Origin: Lithospermum erythrorhizon
Lineage: Eukaryota; Streptophyta; Magnoliopsida; Boraginales; Boraginaceae
Assembly (NCBI GenBank): GCA_019722365.1
Contig: JADFUC010000085.1
Location: 1,116,001-1,180,000 of the forward strand
Length of the DNA: 64,000 bases
Direction of reading: 5' to 3'
Below the pieces are notes generated by a model that saw only the letters and a program-made list of their open reading frames with translations, was not told the DNA's origin and searched no databases. Position numbers and translations under genes: made by a program. Below, piece by piece: positions 52,601-61,822 of this stretch (positions are counted from its first letter, which is position 1; each line of letters begins with the position of its first letter).

Positions 52601-55600
52601 CCTTAAAACCCGGCAGTGCGGATTACGAACATGCGATGCGAACTAACTTCCCAACTTTGTCGGACTTAGGCTTAACTCAGGTTTAACAAAAATGATTTTC
52701 TTACAGCTTTACCCGGTAAACTACCCATGAGATATGATGACAGCTTGTGTTTTAAACTGAGTATCAATGCCCCAGTATTAGCAGTAATTCATCATTTTCA
52801 CCGATTAATGGCGACCCTGACGGTTTGTCTTCTGATCTTGTCTTACAGAACCTTTAACATTAAAACTGTCGTCCTCACAGAGCCTCATTAGATGCAGTGC
52901 CGCGTCTTACGACCTCGGCGATAGTCATTGCTCAATGCTTTCAGGTTGCCGCGTACGTTGTTCGATGCCGTCACCAATCCAGTGACTGCGAGATATCGAA
53001 CTCTTTCTTAGCTTTGATGCATTATGCCAGCTTTTGTCGATTTCGAGCGAAGCAGGTTGTGGCTTCAAATTCACACATCTACATCACAGAAATGATATTC
53101 AATGGTTCGCGTAATGAAGATAATTGTCCTTAATCTCCATTTATATAGTTAGATAAAATTTATATCAGATTAGGTATATCCCAGTCCTGCCTCTTTCTAC
53201 GTTCAAGCGGAACCACTTATCTTCCGTGTCGATTTTAAAGTACTTAACCCCAGAAAAGCAACTATTTCTTCTGATACATTAAACTCCAAACTTCTCGTTA
53301 GCTACCGAGTTCTTAACGGCTGACCATAAATCGGCTCCCGACTATTTAGCGAAGATGCTTGATAATATGATAAGCATAATTAAATAATCAAGGGTATAGA
53401 TATAGTAGATAATTGATTTATCGAAGCGATTTCACGTCGTTAAAGGTGCCTAGTTATGGGAGGGATTTCGATATCCTTAAATTGAAACAATGGCGTTAGT
53501 CGTACCTTGTATTTGGTTTGTTGGTTTCATCTGATTTGTGGCCGCGCTTACGTCGGGCCCGTTATCGTGTCGCTTAGCGGCGTTAAGCGGCGACATTCTT
53601 GAATGAAGCGTGTTACGTCGACTCCGAGACTGCTGTTTCCAACTCTGTCCGTTAAATCGCCGTCTACTTACCGTGTTTATCGGCGCAATGAACTGTTAGA
53701 ACCTTTAAAAGATGCAGATCAGTCTTCCCATGCAGCGTCTTGAGGCGCAAATAACACCGTCGAATTTGTCGCAAAGCGTGTGTGTCGTACAGCTCCTGGA
53801 TTGCCCGTTGATTGAATCTCAATTTCAATGAGAACACTAACTCGATATCGATTGTTGTGATTTGAAGCCTAGTCGCTCGCTGATCTAAGCGGAAACAATA
53901 GTAGCGATGAAAGTAAATGCGGAAGAAGCAAATAGGCAAAAGATTTTATACGGGTTCCTCGATATGAAGATGCGTTGCTCTGAAAGCGGAATCAGCTAAA
54001 ACTATTTGCAGGAAGATTGTTACAATAACTATCAATTTAAACACTGATTGGTATCTTTTTATAGCGCGGTATTCCAGAAATAACAAAAGGCTTCTGATAT
54101 TATTGATGATGATTCAATAATATTTTATCGAGAGAATTGTTTAGGATGCATTTTGTTAGTGATAGAAAACTCATAGAAAAAGCCTACATATATATATGGG
54201 AAACTTGCGTAAAAGCTTGCTTCCAATTAGGCAACAAATAAGAGTTTAAACCATGCCGAATCGACTTCGGCGAGCTAAAGTCGTCGTGACCGCCATCATG
54301 GGCTATACTCGCGATGGAGGTCGCGGCAGCCATTTAGAACTTAATCGAACCCCGTCGTGTGAGCCAAGGCGTGAACTATTCGTGACCCCAGTAAGTGACA
54401 TACTCCTGGAATTAGCAACGATTAACTAAAATTTCTCGATTTAATGAGGGTGTCGCCATCTGAAAACAACATCGATTAACTTCGTATAGTATGACATATA
54501 TCTGACTAACAATAAGTGCGTGTCAAAATTGTAAATATAACAATTGCACTCCCAGAAAGTATACATACACTCATAGATAATATAACTTAGAATAGAAAGA
54601 AACAATAATGTAAATGTTGATGCATTGATTACCTTTTGTGGTCTCCCCGGCCAGTTCCCAGTAGCCTTTATATGCTTCTTCAGCATACTTCCCAATGGTG
54701 GACGCCCCCGTCTCTTCCCAGATGGCAGTTGTGGCTCGCCAACAGGAGGAAGGGATCCCACGCTGTTAGGAGCACCTACTGTATATTGTGGTGGAATTGT
54801 AGCAGCACCCGAAACTATCCCTGGATTAGGCATTACCATAGTAACAGGGACAGCTGAATGTATCACCTGCTCTGCATTCTTCGGCTTCCTACCCCGTTTC
54901 TTGGGTTGTTGAGTCCCGCTATTTGGAGCAGGCACTGTAACTGCAGCCTCAACGGCAAATCTTTTTGGCCTTCCTCTTGGTCTACCTGTGCTACTAGCTG
55001 GAGCTGGAACTGGAGCTTCAACTGGAACCTGAACAGGTAAAACACCTGATGCAGGTGGTGCAACAGATGGCTCATTAGGTCCACTTTGGGCAACTGGTTC
55101 TGGCACTCCCTGTCCTAGACCGGGAGCGGCGGAGGTAGATTTTGGTGGCCTACCCCGCCGTTTCTTTGTCTGGGTGATTTCAACTGAAGCCCCATCTGAA
55201 AGACCAAGCGAAACTAACATTGCCTCCGACCCAGATACGCCTCCATTTCCCTGGGCCGTAGGAACTACATTATTGGGAACCCCAGGAAAGGCATGGCCAA
55301 TACTCTGAGCTACAGGGGCAGAAGCTTTTACTGCATCCTGATGTAACCCAACAGATCCATCATAGTAATTCATATAATCGTTCTGAAAATTCTGGGCAGC
55401 TGAAGTACCAGAATTAGAATAGGTAACAGTAGAGGCAACTGATCCACCATTGGTTGTGGCGTTGGGAGGAGGAGGAGCAATAAAAGGAGGCGGAGCTGAT
55501 GCAGATCTAGGAGGCAACATATAAGACCTTCTCAACAAGACAATTTGGCCACTGTTCTTCAACATCTTCATGTGATGAGTCAACAGCTCAGAGTGATTCG

Positions 55601-56497
55601 ATGGAAGATTTTTAAAAACTCGATCTATGTATTTTGAGATAGCTTGTTTGCTCGACCCTTCACTTTCATTCAATGCAGCTATCGCCGTTGTAATCATCTG
55701 CAAAATCCAACAGCCCCCATGAGAAGGAGGACAAAAGATTCAACCTTTACAATTCAATAACTTCAGAACAAATGGTAGCAAATATAAATGACAAAAAATG
55801 AAAGCATCGGTTGTTACATCTTCGTAATCATCTACAAAATCAAACAAATCCCAAATATATTTGAACTTTACAATTTCAAGAACTTCAGAACAAATAGTAG
55901 CAAATATAAACTACAAAAATTGAAGAAGGGGTTTTACATCTTACTAATCATCTGCAAAATCACACAAACTCAATGAGAAATTGAGTAAAAAAAGTTCTAA
56001 ACTTTACAATTTCAATAAATTCATAAAAAAATGTTCAAACTTTACAATTTCAATAAATTCATAAAAAAGATCCAAACTTTACAATTTCAAATATATGGAA
56101 ATAATCAAAAAACCCATGAGAAGATTGAGTAGAAAAGGATACAAACTTTACAATTTCAACAACTTCATAACAAATATTAGCAAATATAAACACCAAAAAA
56201 TAAAAGCAGGGTTTTTTACATCTTCCTAATAATCTACAAAATTACAAAAAAATCTCATGATAAAATTAAGTAAAAAAAGATTCAAACTTCACAATTTCAA
56301 CAACTTCATATCAAATAATCAAAAAATTAAGCAAGGGGTTTATTAGCATAGCCATATGAATTGGATATTGCAGGGGCAGGGATGGGGGTAGGGGTAGAGG
56401 TAGGGTGGGGTGGGTGGTGGTTGAGAGGTTGTTGAGTGGTGGTGGAGCTGAGGGAGAAGATGGGGGTAATGGAGGCAGTAGGGAAGAAGGGGTCCAT
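43286..56497 (-). CDS. HON4: Linker-histone/AT-hook protein (HON4/HON5, GH1-HMGA type), giant intron
   Basis: Exon 2 (54633-55697, 355 codons) starts with an H15 domain (MITTAIAALNESEGSSKQAI, LLTHHMKMLKNSGQIVL). Four AT hooks follow: KKRRGRPPK, RPRGRPKR, KKRGRKPK and KRRGRPP. The exon ends NWPGRPQK at a GT donor. Phase-matched exons at 43491-43559 (QRLIVQNLKSKLEYL) and 43286-43396 (RSRIRENVSIIKPSIN, then a stop) fit the coiled C-terminus of this family (LKRKLEFFQSKVKQAVGVVKP), so I join them across an 11 kb intron. Exon 1 from ATG 56497 (MDPFFPTASIT, Pro/Thr-rich) fits the family but runs to a TAA at 56327 without a GT donor. Members bind AT-rich DNA and repress genes such as FLC. The exon 3-4 join is inference. 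Confidence 0.72.
43648..43721 (+). tRNA. tRNA-Asn (GUU)
   Basis: A 74-base gene that folds fully. The acceptor GCTGGAA pairs with TTCTAGC (one G-U), the D arm is GCTC...GAGC, the anticodon stem TGTGG/CCACA holds loop CTGTTAA (anticodon GTT), and the T arm is GGAGG TTCAAGC CCTCC. The discriminator is G. Boxes A (TAGCTCAGTTGG) and B (GGTTCAAGCCC) are intact, an upstream CAA motif occurs at the usual plant position and a T run follows at 43724. No intron. It sits inside the long HON4 intron on the opposite strand. Confidence 0.97.
44678..44980 (-). pseudogene. Copia RNase H remnant (element B)
   Basis: LDKRKSTTCLWLLL corresponds to the copia phrase DKRRSTTGYVF. Further on, in mixed frames, EAIFGFKG...LGTKKN and ARNPTFH-like text follows the usual end of copia RNase H. 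Frameshifted. Confidence 0.7.
45229..45770 (-). pseudogene. Copia reverse transcriptase remnant (element B)
   Basis: LQLEGFEELECKNLFQKALN followed by KFLYGLKQAPSCWYKRFDSF is a clear copia RT signature (SLYGLKQAPR.WY.KFD). YIILLLYVYLHGWVVCPNK follows, where an intact element has a YVDD catalytic motif: the aspartates are replaced here, so it is inactive even where open. The C-terminal part (WMQIHRD, MQDCKPLLPL) follows in another frame. Confidence 0.85.
46717..46926 (-). pseudogene. Copia integrase core remnant (element B)
   Basis: SNKIKCLRTDNGGEYTSNEF matches the copia integrase core (KCLRTDNGGEY.S.EF), preserving the second catalytic Asp. The frame then degenerates. Further upstream in the element (47130-47290) the GAG-pre-integrase phrase reads IMWHRKLGHMSEQGMK. 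Confidence 0.85.
48090..48300 (-). pseudogene. Copia gag remnant (element B)
   Basis: On the minus strand the text reads approximately EKRSAKEIWDHLTKLYEAKS followed by SNVVPFRQK, the typical copia gag phrase (AKEIWD.L...YE). Frames are broken on both sides. Confidence 0.65.
48677..48825. mobile_element. Small MITE-like element
   Basis: The right end gaacaatttgggatggagag mirrors the left end of the MITE at 38512 (ccatcccaaattgtttgag). The left end ccaatccgaaaaattgggac is an imperfect inverse. About 150 bp, no ORF. Confidence 0.4.
48826..49700. other. Intronic spacer between copia relics B and C, nothing recognised
   Basis: AT-rich. Short ORFs only (for example 48977-49174 minus and 49338-49523 plus), with no family resemblance and no splice-bounded exon that I can join to the HON4 frame. 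Confidence 0.5.
49702..50270 (-). repeat. 3' LTR of copia relic C
   Basis: Better preserved than its partner at 53853-54440. An extra phrase (catcgtgac...cgatggag repeated at 50130-50235) suggests a small internal duplication. Borders are approximate. Confidence 0.7.
50650..50832 (-). pseudogene. Copia RNase H remnant (element C)
   Basis: SIGYVNADNGADADKRKSIS followed by GYIFTLG matches copia RNase H (GYVDADLAGDVDKRKST.GYVFTLGG). The first catalytic Asp of VDAD is changed to Asn. The rest of the domain is frame-broken. Confidence 0.8.
51225..51410 (-). pseudogene. Copia reverse transcriptase remnant (element C)
   Basis: KKFSKAPNTYFDKFYEEV, then HRCYNAGSKNYVILLFYVDN, matches the copia RT region (LKQAPR.WY.KF, then C.Y.....YVILLLYVDDM) in order and spacing. 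The YVDD motif is YVDN here, so the second aspartate is lost. The 5' part of RT is not recognisable. Confidence 0.75.
53841..53852 (-). other. Worn tRNA-Met primer-binding site of element C
   Basis: CTCGATATCGAT lies directly against the LTR edge TGTTGTGA. Intact copia elements read CTCTGATACCAAT here on this strand. The changes create two CpG. Confidence 0.6.
53853..54440 (-). repeat. 5' LTR of copia relic C
   Basis: Partner of 49702-50270 with the same block order. It is visibly richer in CpG than its partner (agcgatg, cggcgagc, gtcgtcgtgac, cgcgatgg). Confidence 0.7.
55691..56345 (-). repeat. Intronic tandem array that includes the exon 2 acceptor (HON4-type gene)
   Basis: The plus-strand phrase taatcatctgcaaaatc, which is the true acceptor of exon 2 at 55691-55707, recurs at 55825, 55945 and 56226 (taat[c/a]atct[g/a]caaaat). 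Each copy is followed by related text (aactttacaatttcaa, acttca-aacaaa, tagcaaatataaac, a-aaagcaggggtttttacatctt). Unit lengths are about 134, 120 and 281 bp, the last with internal extra repeats. The outermost copy merges into the end of exon 1 (gcaaggggttta). Confidence 0.85.
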
Positions 56498-56649
56498 GGG
56501 GATGGAAAAATTGGTATTTGCTCCATCTTGCTGCCCACTATGTGGTGTACTATTGAGGAGAGAGGGGTTGAGGCAGGGATGCAAAACAAGATTCAAAGCT
56601 TTTAAACAAGCTCAAACAGAGTGTTTTGATAGTATCCTCTTTTTTTTCA

Positions 56650-58590
56650 TTAATCATCATATTTTGGGTGAAATAATTCTGCGATTTAAATAACGATTTC
56701 TCAGGATAACAGTCAATCTATGATAGATTGAATTTTGAGTTCATTATTTTATAATTATATATTTTTGGCATTAGATATTATAGATACCTAAGACGTATTA
56801 GATATTTGGATGCAACGAATCCATTTGATGATTGATTTCTAGGATGCAATATAATTGAAATTAATTATTTATCCTATTTTAACTATATTCATCTTATTTT
56901 TATTAACCATCAAATTAAGGTATAACGAAGATAAAATATCATCTTAGTTCAACTCCACAAATAAAATACTCCTATAAACTAAACAATATTTTACAACATT
57001 CACCCTGAATGCTCTCAACTATCTTTGCCTAATTAATTTCTAAATTTTACTTCATCTAAATTTGATCCAAATATATCATTAAGAAGAAACTCAGAATATT
57101 GCATAATTCCCAAAATCTAGAACCACTTTCAATAATGGAATAGTAAGAACCAACAAAACATAGAAAAACAAGCTCAGTCTTAAAAAATGTAAATTCGATC
57201 ATTAAAATTATAAGCAAAAAATTATATTTTTTGTGTGGTTGTTAGCTAGCAAAAAAGTAATTATTTGTAGAAGTATATTTGTGGATAGAGTTCATAAATG
57301 GTTCCATCAACGCTCATTTTCAGTTACTTATACTACAACCAATGCATTTAAAACATTGACATTAATGTTAACCAATACAATATCTCAAACTATACAAGAT
57401 AATTATGTCACAACTTTAATTAATTGCACTTGTATAAATAAATGGAACAATATTGTTGTCATCAAGAAAGTTAATCGTTATTGAAAAGTTTGTATGATCT
57501 AGTTCATGGAATCATGGATCCTCATAAAAAGGTCTAATATTTTAATTACCAAGATCTTAATTTTGTCATATTTATCTCACAAGCTCTTTTTTGCTTTTTG
57601 TTGTTATAATATGCTTATATATCTTTGTTGTTGGCTTTTTGAAGATTATTTGGGGGTTGATAATGTTTCTGGTTTATTTATTTTGGATGGCATTGTTTGC
57701 ATGGGTGTTAAAACTTAATTGAATGTCCTAATGAAGAGTTGTTTCATTTCTAGTACTGAAATTAAATTCTTATTATATTATCTAGCTCTTTTGGATCAAA
57801 ACAAAATTTTGCATAAAAATGTGAACTTTTCAGTTTTTGTTGTTGTGAACATATCCATACTAAAGTTTCCCCTCTACTCTAATTTTTATGTATAAGGAGT
57901 AATGTTTTTATACTAAAGCCGTTCATACAGTTGTCTTTATCTTTAGATGTTTGTCTGTAAATAAAAAAATGAAAAAATAGTAAAAAATTACGTTGAAAAT
58001 GTAAAATGATAGTGTTAATTATATAGATTTGGTTGATTGATAATTTTAATAGCAGCAAATATCTGCGAAAAAATTATATTGAAAATGGCAAATTCTGATT
58101 TTACATCTTTAGAAAAGAAAAAATAAGTAATTTGAAAAAAAAAAATTGATAAAGGCAGAAGTATTATATAAGCGGAGGGAGTACTAATTTATGATCACTT
58201 CCTTGCACAATATGAAATTTAGGACAATCATTTTTAGTTTTTAGGTGCTGGATGATGTAAATTATTGTCCCCACACAAACATTGTTCTTTATGTTTGTCA
58301 AATTGAGTATGTTATTGAATATGTTATTGAGTATGTTAATCTTGCAACTAGTACTTTAGTTAGTGTCAAATTGAGTATGTTATTGAATTGCCTACTTTTT
58401 AAAGAAATCTTAAAGGTATGTTTTGCTGGATATGATCATGTGACTCCTCTTTGTTCATTGGTTCTACTTGTTGTGCAGCATCATGACTGGTATGATGTAG
58501 GGATCCAAATAAAGATGATGCTCAAATTTGAAAAATGTAAAGGGCATAAAAGGGACTAGTATCATTTCTGATGAGGTATTTGTTATACAG
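56650..58590. other. Intergenic DNA between divergent HON4-type and MPK9-type genes
   Basis: AT-rich. A MITE-like end (gcggagggagtacta) occurs at 58169, and the stretch from about 57930 resembles the MITE near 5985 (ttggttgattgataatttta). ORFs at 57233, 57506 and 58245 show no family similarity. An upstream exon for the MPK9 start is expected here but I cannot place it. Confidence 0.45.
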
Positions 58591-61428
58591 AGTCTATTAG
58601 AAAAGGAATTCTTTACAGAATATGGAGAGGCAAGCAGATACCAAGTTGAAGAAGTTGTGGGGAAAGGTAGTTATGGTGTCGTCGGCTCTGCAGTTGACAC
58701 CCACGTGATAAGGTAACCCGATCGAGAGATAGGCCAAATGTTTCGATCCGTCTCAGATATACAAGAATTCTAAGGGAAATCAAGCTCCTTAGATTACTAC
58801 GCCATCCTGACATTGTAGAAATAAAGCATATCATGCTTCCACCCTCTCGCAAAGAGTTCAGAGACATCTATGTGGTTTTTGAATTGTTGGAATCTGATCT
58901 GCATCAAGTTATCAGGCAGATAGTGATCACCTGGGTTGCTTTGCTTGTATCAACTTCTCCGTGGATTGAAATATATACACGAGGGTCAGTTCCTCCTCAC
59001 AGGCACAAGTTCATTACCTGCCAAATAATTATATCTTTTGAGATCACGAATTCTAAAACCTCATTGAGTTCTATTGTAAACTTTCTTATTACAGCAAACG
59101 TGTTTCATCGAGATACAAAACCAAAATATTCAACATAAACCCCGACTGCAAATTAAAGATTTGTGATTTCGGACTTGCACGTGTAGCATTTGATGATGCG
59201 CCAACAACTATATTTTGGACTGTATGTTGAACAAGATCATTTTATTTTGGATTTCATTATTGCACTTCTCCTGAGTTTGTACTGAAATTCTTGAACTGTT
59301 TTAAGGATTACGTTGCTACACGATGGTATCGAGCTCCTGAACTATGTGGTTCATTTTTCTCAAAAGTAAGTTTATTTTCATCTTTCAATCTACTGTAAGT
59401 ACTGTTATTCTTCATGATTTCATCTTCCAAAATGCTTTACTTTATGTTATTACTTGTTCTATTTATAGTATAGACTCTTCCTAAGAATTCATCCATTTGC
59501 AGTACACGCCTGCGATTGATATATGGAGCATTGGGTGCATATTCGCAGAAGTGATCTCCGGAAAACCATTATTTCCTGGAAAGAATGTGGTACACCAGTT
59601 AGATCTGATGACAGATTTCCTTGGTACTCCTCCTTCCGAAGGCATTGCCAAGATCAGTCACTTTATGGTGATTAGTTATGATGGTGGTTATGGTTTGTTA
59701 TTATTTCTTCATGTGATTTATTAATTGTTAAAATAAATTATTTTAACCTATACATACATAGTGCCCCTCAATCTGGCTACCATCAACACCCCCCCTCTCC
59801 CTCTCCATGTCCTCAGTTTTATGTTGTAATTTGGTGACATTATTCATTTTCTTACATAATATTGCCCCCCTCTTGATCAATCCAGATCCAGGGGCGAAAG
59901 GCAAGAAGATAAGCAACATGAAAGCATCAATTCCATTTTCACAAAAATTTCCACATGCCGATCCACTAGCCCTTAAACTTCTTCAACGCCTTATTGCATT
60001 TGATCCTAAGGATAGACCATCTGCCGAGGAGGTAAATTCGAAAACTGAATTTTCAGGGGTATTTTTAGTGTCTTTTCCTTCATTGCTATTTTTTCCATGC
60101 TCCAGTCTTCAACCGAGTGAATGGCAGTTATCACTACACTATTATGTTTTCATGTTTCTAGGCCTTGGCTGATCCATATTTTCAAGGAATGTCAACTAAT
60201 GAGAATATACCTTCTGCTCAACCCATATCAAAACTGGAGTTTGATTTCGAGAGGAGAAAATTGGCAAAAGACGACGTGAGAGAGTTGATTTACCGGGAGG
60301 TGAGGGGATTTAGTATACATAGTTCATTTTATGAAAAAAATTGATATCTTACTTCACATTCTAATAGTCTTCTCTTGGTGAAATAGATTTTAGAGTATCA
60401 TCCAAAAATGCTGGAGGAGTATCTTGAAGGTGGGGAACAAACTAGTGGTTTCATGTACCCTAGGTAAGACATATGATGCCCATTCACATAGAGATTTGTG
60501 TAATTACTTTCATGAATTTACCAAGATATGAGGCACTACAAATTTATTGTAGTTTACGAAATATTTTATAATCGCATATCATTGCCCCTATTGTTTTACG
60601 TCTCATAAAGTGTAAACATAAAAAATATTGTGCACGATAAGTTTATTGGTATGAATTTTATCCCAATCTCCTTCGGAAGTAAGTCATTCAAACAAGAACG
60701 GATGAAGTAGTAAGTATGTTTGTCTAGCTAGACCTGTTTGAAATTTCTCACTGATTTTATTGCTGTCTTTTTCCTGTCAAATTAGTGGTGTGGATCGGTT
60801 CAAGAGACAATTTGCTCATCTGGAGGAGCTTCGTGGAAAAGGTGAAAAAGGCACTCCACCCCTTCAAAGACAACATGTGTCCTTGCCCAGGTATATAGTT
60901 TGTTTGTAGGACAGTAGGAGTATTGATCAATTTACTAAAACTACATGGCTCTTATATGATAAACTATACTTTTCACATTGTCATCACAAATTCAATTGAT
61001 AATTGTATAGTTTCTTTATCATAAATATGCCCACTGATTGTTTGCACTTCAGAGAACGGGTGCCTGTCCAAAAGGATGAAAAACCTAGCGAAAATATTGA
61101 TGTTGATAAAACTTCGGATTCTAATGAAATTAGTGGCCATAGTCCCCATAGCTTGTTAAAGAGTGCAAGTATAAGTGCATCCAAATGTGTTGAAGTTGAG
61201 GACAAAAAGGACACAGAGGTAACACGTGATTCTTTTTTTCATTAATGATCAGTCGGTGTTAGTTTAGCATGAAAATATGTCAAACTCTAATGAAGGTCTT
61301 AGTTCAATTTTTTCTGATTGTTGTCACTTTTGTTATTGTCTTCAATTTTCCAGGATGAAGTTGGGTATGCTCAAAATGAAGACGTTGATGATCTTGCTGC
61401 AAAAGTTGTTTCTCTTCATGCCTCCTAA
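58591..61428 (+). pseudogene. MPK9: MPK9-type TDY MAP kinase, probably a pseudogene
   Basis: Exons near 58591-58984, 59095-59221, 59306-59365, 59503-59657, 59892-60031, 60162-60300, 60387-60463, 60786-60890, 61053-61218 and 61354-61428. Clear motifs are EFFTEYGEASRYQVEEVVGK, LLRLLRHPDIVEIKHIMLPP, T-DYVATRWYRAPELCG (TDY loop), [29 protein letters not shown] and a C-terminus HSLLKSASISASKC as in MPK9. Damage: an apparent 4-base loss after VDTH, the VAIKKIND stretch scrambled (ATP-binding Lys lost), HRDLK changed to HRDTK with a one-base loss and a stop after it, a donor at 59658 reading TC rather than GT, and indels in the next exon. The exons from 60162 on are clean. Intact members work in abscisic-acid guard-cell signalling. 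Confidence 0.8.
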
Positions 61429-61822
61429 GTCAGTTTCCAAATGTAATTGGGATGGACTCCCTGCATGTATATTGTGTTAGATATTAGAGCTAGTCGATAG
61501 CACAAATGGAATGCTTTCCACCCATTTTTCTGCATGGACTGGAGAGCCAAATATACTCTTTTAGTCTTTTACATGTTTGCTTTTATTTTTAGGAAAATAT
61601 TGGCTCCTACCCTTTTCTTCCCCTTCTCGTTTATGATTTTAACAACTTATTCTTTAGATGTATCACTAAATAAAAACAAGTTGATTAATGATCATTCACA
61701 TGTATCATTTATATTAGCATGTTGTGCAAGAATGAGTAGACAAGGAAAAATCAATTTCAAATTGTGTACAATAATTTCTCAGAATCTCAGTTAGTTACAA
61801 CTTACAACAAAAAGAATAGCTT

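Larger units (their letters stand above)
49702..54440 (-). mobile_element. Degenerate Ty1/copia element C (minus strand, long LTRs)
   Basis: LTRs of about 570-590 bp (49702-50270 and 53853-54440) share, in order, tgttgtgattt-aagcct, gaaagtaaat-cggaa, agcggaatc-actaaaac, aggaagattgttacaataac, tgatagaaaact, acatatatat, aagcttgc and gcgatggag-gtc. Below the upper LTR, CTCGATATCGAT is a worn primer-binding-site complement (usual CTCTGATACCAAT). The 3.6 kb interior carries RT (51225-51410) and RNase H (50650-50832) remnants. The rest is unrecognisable and very rich in CpG. The element lies about 190 bp inside the HON4 intron from the exon 2 donor. Confidence 0.8.

Noticed and set aside
54625..55093. 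Several overlapping ORFs over the AT-hook region
   Set aside because: Shadows of HON4 exon 2, whose GC-rich codons leave other frames open.
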